6,845 bases of DNA. It comes from Candidatus Methanoplasma sp. (GTDB lineage: Archaea > Thermoplasmatota > Thermoplasmata > Methanomassiliicoccales > Methanomethylophilaceae). The stretch is from contig JAISPV010000114.1 of the NCBI GenBank assembly GCA_031274665.1, forward strand, positions 1 through 6,845, written 5' to 3'. The number at the start of each line of letters is the position of its first letter. The stretch's first letter is position 1. Shown here in pieces: positions 1-6,384 of the stretch. The position numbers and the translations under genes were made by a program. The notes beneath the pieces are model-generated. The model ran no database searches. It was not told where the DNA came from and saw only the letters and a list, made by a program, of their open reading frames with translations.

Positions 1-396
1 GATGACGGTTCGCCTTATGTTGTCCCGTTGAGCTTCGGCTGCAGATTCCTGAACGATGACGTGCTGGAATTGTACTTTCACAGCGCACAGGAAGGAAAGA
101 AGCTGGATATCCTCAAGAAGAACAACAAGGTATGCTTCGAGATGTCATGCGAAGGGGAGCCTCTGCGCGCAGAGACACCCTGCAGCTCCGGGTATTATTT
201 CGGAAGCGTCATCGGATACGGAGAGGTGATATTCATTCAAGACCCAGACGAAAAATGTACTGCGTTATCGATCATGTTTGAACATCAAACCGGAAAGGGG
301 GCGGTCTTCGATAAGGGTCAGGCTGAACAGGTATGTGTTTTCAAGATCGTCTCGACTGAATTCACCGGAAAAAGAAAGCCAAGACCGGATGTCTGA
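1..396 (+). CDS. NimA-like pyridoxamine 5'-phosphate oxidase-fold flavoprotein (5' end missing)
   Basis: The frame is open from the first base, reading DDGSPYVVPLSFG, and ends at TGA 394-396. The visible 131 residues are therefore the C-terminal part, and the true start lies before the window. A TTG at position 28 is in frame but is not a convincing start, because the residues before it continue the expected first strand. The protein shows hallmarks of the NimA (5-nitroimidazole resistance) branch of the split-barrel FMN-binding superfamily: DDG-PYVVPLSFG, then YFHSAQEGKKLDIL, then a KNNKVCFEM strand, an SVIGYGEV strand, and a C-terminal EFTGKR tail. Family members bind flavin and are thought to reduce small molecules; physiological substrates in archaea are mostly unknown. 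It converges on the next gene with only 20 bp between stops. Family assignment is firm; actual nitroimidazole resistance is not implied. Confidence 0.88.
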   Translation, partial: DDGSPYVVPLSFGCRFLNDDVLELYFHSAQEGKKLDILKKNNKVCFEMSCEGEPLRAETPCSSGYYFGSVIGYGEVIFIQDPDEKCTALSIMFEHQTGKGAVFDKGQAEQVCVFKIVSTEFTGKRKPRPDV

Positions 397-416
397 ACAT
401 CGGCAGCCGGACCGTA

Positions 417-908
417 TCAGTTCTGCCGCCTCAGTACACGCTCATTTTCGATAAGGTCGGAAAGCATCCGTATGTTTTCATCGGCCACAATGAATTCAAA
501 ACAGCCGTACCTGCATTTTTGGTAATGCTCGTCTCTGATGCAGAAGTCATATCCTGTGATGCATTTGGGATTGCAATCGTTAGGGTCGATGAGCCTTTTA
601 CAGACCGGCGCCTTCCCGATCTCTTTGACCATGCTGTCCGGGAGGCCGTTCAGAAGTTCTTTGTATCCGCCGTGGTTGTCAGCGTAAATGCGGACCATCA
701 GACCTTTCTTTCGGAAGAAGAAGTTCAATATGCTGCGTTTCGTTTCCGGATGAGAATATGAAACAAAGAAACCGCTTGCTTTCAGTTCGATCTTTGCTTT
801 ATATCTCTCATCTGTCAGAGAATCATGGATGTCGGTAACGAATCCTTTTCGATCCGCACCAACTTTGGAAAGAAAGTCTTCAAAAGAATGACCGCCTTTT
901 TCTGCCAT
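417..908 (-). CDS. Conserved small cysteine-rich protein of unknown function
   Basis: A 163-residue protein starting at ATG 908-906 and ending at TGA 419-417. A longer version from TTG at 968 is open but would overlap the upstream hydrolase gene and run through an AT-rich stretch with a TATA box, so the ATG is preferred. The N-terminal half (residues about 7-75) looks like a compact alpha/beta fold with an FFFRKKGLMVRIYAD strand. The C-terminal half carries six cysteines at 103, 112, 116, 123, 132 and 136, in PVCKRL..DC...C and QKCRYGCFEF contexts, suggesting metal or cluster binding or disulfides. No signal peptide or membrane segment is visible. The pattern resembles uncharacterised short proteins I associate with anaerobes such as Clostridia and gut methanogens, but I cannot name a family or function. 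It lies directly downstream of the hydrolase gene yet probably has its own promoter. Confidence 0.8.
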   Translation of the reverse strand: MAEKGGHSFEDFLSKVGADRKGFVTDIHDSLTDERYKAKIELKASGFFVSYSHPETKRSILNFFFRKKGLMVRIYADNHGGYKELLNGLPDSMVKEIGKAPVCKRLIDPNDCNPKCITGYDFCIRDEHYQKCRYGCFEFIVADENIRMLSDLIENERVLRRQN

Positions 909-933
909 TGTAATATTGTAAAAACAATTTCCG

Positions 934-941
934 TTTTTATA
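934..941 (-). promoter_or_regulatory. Archaeal TATA box for the small cysteine-rich gene
   Basis: On the minus strand this reads TATAAAAA, preceded by the A-rich CAAATAAAA that could act as a BRE. Its centre lies about 30 nt before the ATG at 908, so with the usual archaeal spacing of about 25-27 nt transcription would begin almost at the start codon. No Shine-Dalgarno sequence precedes that ATG, which fits a leaderless mRNA. The box overlaps the stop codon of the upstream hydrolase gene (939-937). Confidence 0.5.
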
Positions 942-1629
942 TTTTATTTGAATTGCCGCATTCCTCAATGAACCCCGATATCAGCGGGAACAGCTTGTCG
1001 GAGTACGAAACATAACTGAAATGGTTCTCATTCGGGACAACGATGAGACGGCCGCCGGGTATCTTGTCCGCGATATGTTCTGCATGGGATATGAGGATGA
1101 TGTCTTTCTCAGCGATGGTGATCAGCACGGGGATGTCTATCTTCGCCAGATCGTCATCGGTGATGCGGGGCTCGTTCAACATCAGCCATACCAAAGGGCT
1201 TTTTTTGAAAGCATAATAAAGCCGCATCGCGATACGGAACCTTGCTTTAATCCCTTTCGGGTTCAGATTCGGGCCGCTCGCGATGAGCCCGGACAGCATT
1301 CCGGGGTACTTGGACGCAAGCATGAGCCCGACGATCCCCCCGTCGCTGAACCCGTAAAGCAGCGGCTTACGGATACTGAGTTCCCGTATCAGTGCCGCAA
1401 TGTCCTCGACCATATCGGAGTAATGGAAAGAATCGACCTGTTCGCTTTCCCCGTGTCCCCGCGTGTCGATCGAGAACACTTCGTGATCCTTTTTCAGATC
1501 TGCTGCTAGACGGTCAAATATCCTGTGGTCCTCGCCGTTGCCGTGCAGCAATAATATCGGCGGCCCTTCTCCTTCCGCTTCATAATTGATCCGGATACCG
1601 TTGACATTGGCCAGCATATATTCCTTCAT
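937..1629 (-). CDS. Alpha/beta hydrolase fold protein
   Basis: A 230-residue cytoplasmic alpha/beta hydrolase with a complete apparent catalytic set. The oxyanion-hole HGNG is at 29-32, the nucleophile elbow GFSDGG at 93-98 has Ser95, the likely acid is Asp176 (IAEKD), and the base is His203 (NENHF). A DTRGHGES motif at 55-62 is typical of the esterase / haloperoxidase-like / C-C hydrolase superfamily. A short cap region occupies about residues 120-160. Length is slightly under the usual 250-280. The start is ambiguous: ATG 1629-1627 gives MKEYMLANVNG, while the second ATG at 1617-1615 is preceded by AAGGA (1626-1622) at 4-nt spacing and would begin right before the conserved VNGI strand. The stop TAA is 939-937. 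Substrate cannot be inferred; neighbours give no pathway clue. Confidence 0.9.
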   Translation of the reverse strand: MKEYMLANVNGIRINYEAEGEGPPILLLHGNGEDHRIFDRLAADLKKDHEVFSIDTRGHGESEQVDSFHYSDMVEDIAALIRELSIRKPLLYGFSDGGIVGLMLASKYPGMLSGLIASGPNLNPKGIKARFRIAMRLYYAFKKSPLVWLMLNEPRITDDDLAKIDIPVLITIAEKDIILISHAEHIADKIPGGRLIVVPNENHFSYVSYSDKLFPLISGFIEECGNSNKI

Positions 1630-1800
1630 CTGCCATGCAGTTCATATTCTTTTGCGGGAAAGACCGAAGGCTGGCGTTTCCGGGCCCCGTATTTTTGCTC
1701 CATATAATGATATTGAACATAAGTTTTTATCCTTAAATAGAAAAAATCTCCTAATAAGGTTAAATATGATGTAGTATGTTTTTTTATTTGACGTGATCAA
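1630..1800. promoter_or_regulatory. Divergent intergenic region with promoters for the hydrolase and ABC operons
   Basis: This 171-bp AT-rich gap separates the leftward hydrolase gene from the rightward ABC importer operon and must hold both promoters. For the rightward operon the best TATA candidate is TTAAATATG at 1760-1768, which predicts a start of transcription near 1790; a weaker CTTAAATAG lies at 1732-1740. For the leftward gene, candidates on the minus strand are CATTATATGG (about 1709-1718) and AAAAGAATATG (about 1645-1655); neither is decisive. No clear operator repeat or riboswitch fold was found. Confidence 0.5.
1793..1798 (+). promoter_or_regulatory. Ribosome-binding site (GTGATC) of the substrate-binding protein gene
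   Basis: GTGATC ends 2 nt before ATG 1801. It complements the GATCAC portion near the 3' end of archaeal 16S rRNA. The close spacing is normal for this shifted part of the full GGAGGTGATCC consensus, and it supports the chosen start. Confidence 0.5.
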
Positions 1801-2970
1801 ATGAATGTTAAGGTCATAGCAGTAGTCGTTATCGTTGTCGTTGTTGCGGCGGGATTGGGAGTATTCTTCCTCCACCAGAACATGGACAAAGACAAAGAGA
1901 TCAATGTCATTTCCGGAGTCAACACAGAAGGGTCTGGCATTTTCATCAAAAAGAGCATTGACATCAATACGATGTTCGATTTCAGCACAAGCGTACCGAC
2001 ACCGAAATCCGCCGGTTGGCAGGGTAAGGTATTCAGCACACCCGGCACATCCTCGATACAGCATATCCAGATCCTGACGATCGTTGAAGAGATGGGTATG
2101 AGTTTTACTCTGTATACAGGCAGTACTTCGGCCCCCAATACCGTATATTTCATCACCAACATCGCCAATGCAGTAGCGGCACTCGGCCAGCGCGACATCA
2201 TTGACGGGGGCATACTTTGGCAGCCTCAGTATCAAAAAGTGATACTGGACCCCGGGTTCAAGAAGTTGGCACTCACAAATGACCTGTTCCCCGGACATGC
2301 GTGCTGCGTCGTAGCGGGATACCACGGATACACGGCCTCGCATGAGAACGAGACGGTCAAATTCCTTGCAGCGATAATAAAGGCCACAGATTGGGTGAAC
2401 GAAGCGCTCAAAACCGGTTCCGGCGAGGATTACGACCTGCTGATAACTGTCGCTTTGAGAGTTGCAGGCAACAATTTCGATGAGGCCGAGATCAAAGATG
2501 CGCTTGAAACGGTCACATATTATAACGGAGAAAAGAGCAGCACCCCCCTCATTGAGATAAAGGGCCAGATGGCAGTCTTGGCGAAGAACTTAGAGAGGCT
2601 GGGCGTGACGGCAAATACCCTCGAAGACCTGGGATTCAGCAGCGGAACTCAGTTCGTTAACAAGTTCGCCGATGAGAGATTCATTGTGAAAGCACATCAG
2701 CTCATCGACGGAAGCGGCGGGACCTCCGGCGGAGGAAAGCTTACCAACCTGAGGGTGGCCGTCATCGGCGGCGACATACACCAGATAGCAGTACACATTG
2801 CAAAAGAACTAGGTTATTTTAAGGAGTACGGCCTGAATGTCACTTTCTCCACCCAGCTCAACGGGGCCGGTGTGGCGACGGCGATACAGAACGGCGATTC
2901 GTCGTTCGGCCTGCTGGGAGCGCCTCCGCTCACGATAACAGTTATAAACGGAGAACTCGTGAAGGCATAA
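1801..2970 (+). CDS. Membrane-anchored ABC substrate-binding protein, NMT1/SsuA-like, apparently circularly permuted
   Basis: A 389-residue extracytoplasmic solute-binding protein of the nitrate/sulfonate/taurine (NMT1/THI5-like, SsuA/TauA) type. A valine-rich hydrophobic segment at residues 4-24 anchors or exports it; there is no lipobox cysteine. The mature part starts with INVISGVNTEGSG (35-46), then a PGTSSIQH ligand-loop motif (81-88), ILWQPQYQ (138-145), PGHACCV (164-170) and ATDWVN (195-200), all usually found in the middle and second half of the family. After a Gly/Ser linker (304-312) come LRVAVIGGD (317-325), AKELGYFKEYGLNV (334-347), IQNGDSSFGLLGAPP (362-376) and VINGELVKA to the end. 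These normally form the N-terminal lobe. The order is thus rotated. The stop TAA is 4 bp before the permease gene. Substrate is unknown: a sulfonate such as coenzyme M or taurine is a guess from family and organism. Confidence 0.9.
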   Translation: MNVKVIAVVVIVVVVAAGLGVFFLHQNMDKDKEINVISGVNTEGSGIFIKKSIDINTMFDFSTSVPTPKSAGWQGKVFSTPGTSSIQHIQILTIVEEMGMSFTLYTGSTSAPNTVYFITNIANAVAALGQRDIIDGGILWQPQYQKVILDPGFKKLALTNDLFPGHACCVVAGYHGYTASHENETVKFLAAIIKATDWVNEALKTGSGEDYDLLITVALRVAGNNFDEAEIKDALETVTYYNGEKSSTPLIEIKGQMAVLAKNLERLGVTANTLEDLGFSSGTQFVNKFADERFIVKAHQLIDGSGGTSGGGKLTNLRVAVIGGDIHQIAVHIAKELGYFKEYGLNVTFSTQLNGAGVATAIQNGDSSFGLLGAPPLTITVINGELVKA

Positions 2971-2974
2971 TGCA

Positions 2975-3793
2975 ATGAGTACGGTCGCAGGGATCAAATA
3001 CGACGAGAACAACAGATACCACAGATTCGCAAGGACTGTAGTGATATCCGCAATCTCGTTGTCCCTTTTCTTTTTGGTATGGTGGGCGGTGTCGATCATT
3101 GCGATCAAACCTGCCATACCCACACCTTTACAGACCTGGAATGCTCTGGTCGACGTATATCTGAACGGCGACAGGATGACCGGCATCAGTCTGGGTAAAT
3201 ATGTATCGTCAAGTATGATGACGTTCCTTAAAGGATTCCTTTTGGCGTTGGCGGTCGCAGTGCCTGTCGGCCTCATCCTGGGTTACTCAAAACTTCTAAG
3301 GGATTTCGCTAATCCCGTGATAGAGGTGCTCAGGCCGATAGCGCCTATCGCATGGGCACCGATATTCATACTCTCGCTCGGCTATTCGACCGGGCCCATT
3401 CTTGTAGTGTTCGTCGGTATCTTCTTCCCCCTTTTGACCAACGTCGTTTTCGGAGTAAGGAAGATAGATCCCAACTGGATCGATGCGGCGAAAACGCTCG
3501 GCGCGTCGCAGTTACAGGTCTTCTACAAAGTGATGATGCCTTCAGCTATCCCGTATGTGATGAACGGCATCAAGATCGGGCTGGGGATCGGATGGATGTG
3601 TATCGTTGCAGCTGAGTTGTACGCTACGCCTCTCGGAGGCATAGGGTTCTATCTTGCCGAACAGGCGACCGCCGGCAACTGGCCCGGTGCCTATGCGGCA
3701 TTGGTGGTGATCGCGATCCTCGGACTGCTGACGATAGGCGTCGCAGACTATGTGCACAGAATAATATCCAAGAGAATGGGGATGGCGGTATGA
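2975..3793 (+). CDS. ABC transporter permease, SsuC/TauC-like (binding-protein-dependent transport inner membrane component)
   Basis: A 272-residue integral membrane protein with about six hydrophobic helices (about 21-45, 82-104, 122-136, 141-160, 198-214 and 238-258). It has the BPD_transp_1 fold of importers for nitrate, sulfonate or taurine. The cytoplasmic EAA loop that docks on the ATPase is clear at about 170-190, with DAAKTLGAS followed by the MMPSAIPY element. PTPLQTWNAL near residue 49 and RPIAPIAWAPI at 120-130 are characteristic of the SsuC/TauC subfamily. It begins 4 bp after the binding-protein stop and its TGA overlaps the ATG of the ATPase gene (ATGA at 3790-3793), so the three genes are almost certainly co-transcribed and translationally coupled. 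Only one permease is encoded, consistent with a homodimer. Substrate is not determined by this subunit. Confidence 0.95.
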   Translation: MSTVAGIKYDENNRYHRFARTVVISAISLSLFFLVWWAVSIIAIKPAIPTPLQTWNALVDVYLNGDRMTGISLGKYVSSSMMTFLKGFLLALAVAVPVGLILGYSKLLRDFANPVIEVLRPIAPIAWAPIFILSLGYSTGPILVVFVGIFFPLLTNVVFGVRKIDPNWIDAAKTLGASQLQVFYKVMMPSAIPYVMNGIKIGLGIGWMCIVAAELYATPLGGIGFYLAEQATAGNWPGAYAALVVIAILGLLTIGVADYVHRIISKRMGMAV

Positions 3794-4599
3794 GTCAGGA
3801 ACAGGACAAAGAACAGACCCGGCCGGAGTCCCCGGCGGCAGCCCTCATCAACATCAAAAACTTGAGAAAGGTATTCAAAAGGGACGAGACCGAAACGGTC
3901 GTTTTGGAAAATTTCTCTCTTGAAATAGGGAAAGGCGAACTTATCACCCTTGTCGGACCGTCCGGCTGCGGCAAGACCACGATCCTCAGGCTGATCGCCG
4001 GCCTTACCGAACCGACATCCGGAGAAGTAACGATAAACGGGAAACCGTGCACGGTCCCGGGAGCGGACAGAGGTATGGTCTTCCAGGATTTTGCGCTGTT
4101 CCCCTGGAGGTCGGTGAGGAAGAACGTAGAATTCGGTCTTGAGATAGCCGGCGTTCCCAAAGAGGAAAGGCGCGAAAAAGCAGAGAAGTATATCAAACTC
4201 GCAGGGTTGGAGAAGTTCATCGATGCGCGTGTCCACGAACTGTCCGGAGGAATGAAACAGCGCGTGGGGATCGCCAGAGCGCTGGTGGGACATCCCGACG
4301 TCATCCTGATGGACGAACCGTTCGGCGCTTTGGACGCTCAGACAAGGAACATCATGCAGGTCCAGCTCCTGAAGATACTGGAAAAGACGGATCAGACAAT
4401 AATATTCGTCACCCACTCCGTCGACGAGGCGGTGTTCCTTTCCGACAGGATCATTGTCCTGACGAAACGCCCGGCCAGCATAATAGAGATAATAGATATT
4501 CCCTGGCCGCGTCCGAGGGACCGTGCGGACCCCGAGTTCACGGCGCTTCGCAAGAAGATACTGACCGAGCTCGAAGAAGAGAACGTGATGAACAATTAA
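3790..4599 (+). CDS. ABC transporter ATP-binding protein, SsuB/TauB-like
   Basis: A 269-residue cytoplasmic ATPase subunit powering the importer. All nucleotide-binding motifs are intact: Walker A GPSGCGKTT at 56-64, Q-loop Gln99 in VFQDFALFPW, signature LSGGM at 151-155, Walker B VILMDEP at 171-177, D-loop GALD at 179-182 and H-loop His209 in FVTHSVDEA. The QDFALFPWRSVRKNVEFGLE stretch and the C-terminal IIDIPWPRPRDR are typical of the nitrate/sulfonate/taurine ATPase branch. A roughly 16-residue polar N-terminal extension rich in Gln, Glu and Pro precedes the domain. ATG 3790 overlaps the permease stop. It is the last gene of the operon, ending with TAA 4597-4599. Functional class is certain; the substrate is not. 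Confidence 0.95.
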   Translation: MSQEQDKEQTRPESPAAALINIKNLRKVFKRDETETVVLENFSLEIGKGELITLVGPSGCGKTTILRLIAGLTEPTSGEVTINGKPCTVPGADRGMVFQDFALFPWRSVRKNVEFGLEIAGVPKEERREKAEKYIKLAGLEKFIDARVHELSGGMKQRVGIARALVGHPDVILMDEPFGALDAQTRNIMQVQLLKILEKTDQTIIFVTHSVDEAVFLSDRIIVLTKRPASIIEIIDIPWPRPRDRADPEFTALRKKILTELEEENVMNN

Positions 4600-4702
4600 G
4601 ATCTATCCTGGGCCAGGGGCCTTATTCCATTATTTCACGCGGCCGCCATGATCTTTTCATCTTGATCGCGATCGGGTCAGGCGCCTATGATCCTCTATGT
4701 TC

Positions 4703-4707
4703 TTTTT
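4703..4707 (+). terminator. T-run, candidate terminator of the ABC importer operon
   Basis: TTTTT on the plus strand, about 100 nt past the ATPase stop, in the sequence GTTCTTTTTCAAAA. Archaeal RNA polymerase terminates at T-runs, often without a hairpin. This is the longest plus-strand T-run in the gap, but it is short. Confidence 0.3.
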
Positions 4708-4735
4708 CAAAATGAATTGCGGCCCTGCGGCAATT

Positions 4736-4763
4736 AAAAAAGTAAGAATGGGGGAGGACCCCC
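4736..4763 (-). terminator. Candidate terminator of the His-rich protein / ramA operon
   Basis: Reading leftward from the ramA stop, a GGGGGTCCTCCCCC hairpin (4763-4750) is followed by ATTCTTAC and then a T6 run (4741-4736). A T-run about 30 nt after the stop codon fits archaeal termination. The GC stem is only 5 bp with a 4-nt loop and is separated from the T-run, so it may only help or protect the 3' end. Confidence 0.5.
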
Positions 4764-4770
4764 TATTTAT

Positions 4771-6384
4771 TCAGACGAGCCTCAGGCGGTCGTACTTGTA
4801 CACCTTATCAGGACATGCGAACTGGCATCTGTAACATGCCGTTCCCAGGCAGTTCTTCGTTTTCACGATTATCTGCTTGTCATCCTTGACCGTAAGGGCC
4901 TTTTCGGGGCACTCGGTCTCGCACACTTTGCAGCCTGTGCATCCTTCCATGTATCCCTTAAGCTCGGTCCCTATGTCATGGATTATGCGCAGACCCCTAG
5001 CACCCAGATCGGGTATGTCACGGGCCACCATGCGGAATACCTCGGGATTCCCTTTGACCTTGGGCAGAGGCTGGATGTCGAACATCCCGTTATATGTGTT
5101 GTACATGTCCATGCTCATTCCCTCATCCCAATAGGCAAGCTCCATCACATAGATCTGTTCGAAGATGGGGTCCGATGCGAACATCACATGGTTCGCCCTT
5201 ATACCGTCCGCAATGATCTGAAGTTCGTCAAGGAGCTCCGGTTTCCTGAGGATGTCGGTCGCCATCGCAAGCGAAGTGTTACCGTACTGGTAGATCTTAT
5301 TGCAGGAAGGGGGCAGAAGGCCCACTTCTCTGGCTTTGACCGCATCGACGTAAGTTCCGGAGGCGCCGGCCATATACATTATCTTCATCTCATCGAACTT
5401 TATGCCCGCTTTCTCCAAGAGCGTGAAGTGACCGGCCCTCATGGCGCCGATGGCCTTGCACGCTTCCGAGATATCGTGCGAGTCTATGTACACTCCATCC
5501 TGGAAGATCATCCTCTCATTGTCTGTCGTGAGCTTTCCTCTCTTCCAGAGGTTGCCGCCGAGCGCCGCAGCGACCGCTGCGATCACGCCCGTTCCCGTGA
5601 TGCCTTTTGCTTTGCCGTGCATCGGCCCTTCCTCGGAGATCATGTTGAGATTGAAGTCGACCTTGTCCCCGGGCTGAGGCATTATGTGCTCATCAAGCAC
5701 CATGCATCTCCACTGGACATCGTACTCAAGATCGCTGATCGCTCCGGGGCCGGCAAGCATACCGAACTTGATGGATTGACCTTCCATTGCAGGTCCCGCT
5801 GCGGCAGAGCCGGTATAGATATCGTCGCCGACCTTCAATGCCATCTCGGCGTTCGTCCCGTAGTCGGTGACCAGACAGTTCTCTTTCTGTTCGAGGAACC
5901 CGCTCTTGTACATCATAGCAAGCGCGTCCGCGCCGATCTCGTGCCTGATGGACGGCGGGACGAACAGTTCGCATCCGTCGGGCACGTCCAGGCCCACATT
6001 CACGGCGGAGAACACCCCGGCGTTCCTCTCAAGGACCTTGATGCCTCTCGATTTGTGGGCGTTCTTTCCCGCGAAGGCGAGATCGTCAACAGGTATGCCT
6101 TGGAAAAGCGAAAGCTGTATGGGGTTCCCGCATATCGAGACCTTTTCAACTTTTTTCAGATCGATGTCAAGGGTCCTTATCACCTTGTTGACCGTGTCAA
6201 TGACGATCTTGTGCGCGACATCCGTTCCGATATTGATGCAGAACGTCAGGTGATCCATTATATTTGCACCCGGCAGGGGGTGACACTCGGTCACAGATGT
6301 GGAAAGGATCTTCCCGTCAGAAAGGTCCACAGCGTGTGCCCTGGTTCCGCTGGTACCCATGTCCAGCGATATTCCGTAACTCAT
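4771..6384 (-). CDS. ramA: Methylamine methyltransferase corrinoid protein reductive activase RamA
   Basis: A 537-residue iron-sulfur ATPase that restores inactive Co(II) corrinoid proteins (MtmC, MtbC, MttC type) to Co(I) so that methyl transfer to coenzyme M can proceed. The N-terminal half is an ASKHA-type nucleotide-binding activase domain: phosphate-1 motif DMGTSGTR at 8-15, a second phosphate-binding motif DYGTNAEM at 174-181, and an adenosine-type motif MAGASGTYVDA at 338-348. The C-terminus carries two [4Fe-4S] motifs, C482-x2-C485-x2-C488-x3-C492-P and C512-x4-C517-x2-C520-x3-C524-P. Length and domain order match archaeal RamA (about 60 kDa); the N-terminal [2Fe-2S] domain of bacterial RACo-type activators is absent. 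The start ATG 6384 is preceded by a strong GGAGGAGG and overlaps the upstream stop. It is uninterrupted by amber codons and ends with TGA. No methyltransferase gene is in view, so its partner corrinoid protein is unknown. Confidence 0.95.
   Translation of the reverse strand: MSYGISLDMGTSGTRAHAVDLSDGKILSTSVTECHPLPGANIMDHLTFCINIGTDVAHKIVIDTVNKVIRTLDIDLKKVEKVSICGNPIQLSLFQGIPVDDLAFAGKNAHKSRGIKVLERNAGVFSAVNVGLDVPDGCELFVPPSIRHEIGADALAMMYKSGFLEQKENCLVTDYGTNAEMALKVGDDIYTGSAAAGPAMEGQSIKFGMLAGPGAISDLEYDVQWRCMVLDEHIMPQPGDKVDFNLNMISEEGPMHGKAKGITGTGVIAAVAAALGGNLWKRGKLTTDNERMIFQDGVYIDSHDISEACKAIGAMRAGHFTLLEKAGIKFDEMKIMYMAGASGTYVDAVKAREVGLLPPSCNKIYQYGNTSLAMATDILRKPELLDELQIIADGIRANHVMFASDPIFEQIYVMELAYWDEGMSMDMYNTYNGMFDIQPLPKVKGNPEVFRMVARDIPDLGARGLRIIHDIGTELKGYMEGCTGCKVCETECPEKALTVKDDKQIIVKTKNCLGTACYRCQFACPDKVYKYDRLRLV

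Larger units (their letters stand above)
4600..4770. other. Convergent intergenic region, probable terminators for both operons
   Basis: This 171-bp gap contains no gene. It lies between the rightward ATPase gene and the leftward ramA gene. It holds a short GGCC-AGG-GGCC hairpin just after the ATPase stop (4611-4621), a T5 run at 4703-4707 on the plus strand, an AATTGC / GCAATT stem (4715-4720 with 4730-4735), an A6 run (4736-4741, T6 on the minus strand) and a GGGGG / CCCCC stem (4750-4763). Palindromes GCGGCCGC (4639-4646) and GATCGCGATC (4664-4673) also occur. Confidence 0.6.

Noticed and set aside
401..428. CGGCAG (401-406) and CTGCCG (423-428) as a hairpin between the converging NimA-like and cysteine-rich genes
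   Set aside because: The 6-bp stem has a 16-nt loop, no T-run follows on either strand, and it extends into coding sequence; chance is an adequate explanation.
909..968. N-terminal extension of the small cysteine-rich protein from a TTG at 968
   Set aside because: It would overlap the hydrolase gene, uses a weak start codon, and translates a TATA-containing AT-rich segment. The ATG at 908 fits the promoter spacing.
1642..2343. A 233-codon minus-strand frame across the promoter region and the binding-protein gene
   Set aside because: It overlaps the binding-protein coding region in antisense, has no family motif, and would cover the divergent promoters.
2700..2970. The binding-protein gene as a frameshifted fusion of two broken genes
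   Set aside because: The frame is continuous, the linker is a normal Gly/Ser type, and the two parts together supply one complete set of fold motifs with no duplication, which suits permutation better than damage.
3748..4416. A 222-codon minus-strand frame opposite the ATPase gene
   Set aside because: It is a shadow of a gene with all ABC ATPase motifs and shows no domain of its own.
4639..4673. GCGGCCGC and GATCGCGATC as operator sites
   Set aside because: They lie downstream of two convergent operons, where an operator is not expected; they are noted only as dyads.
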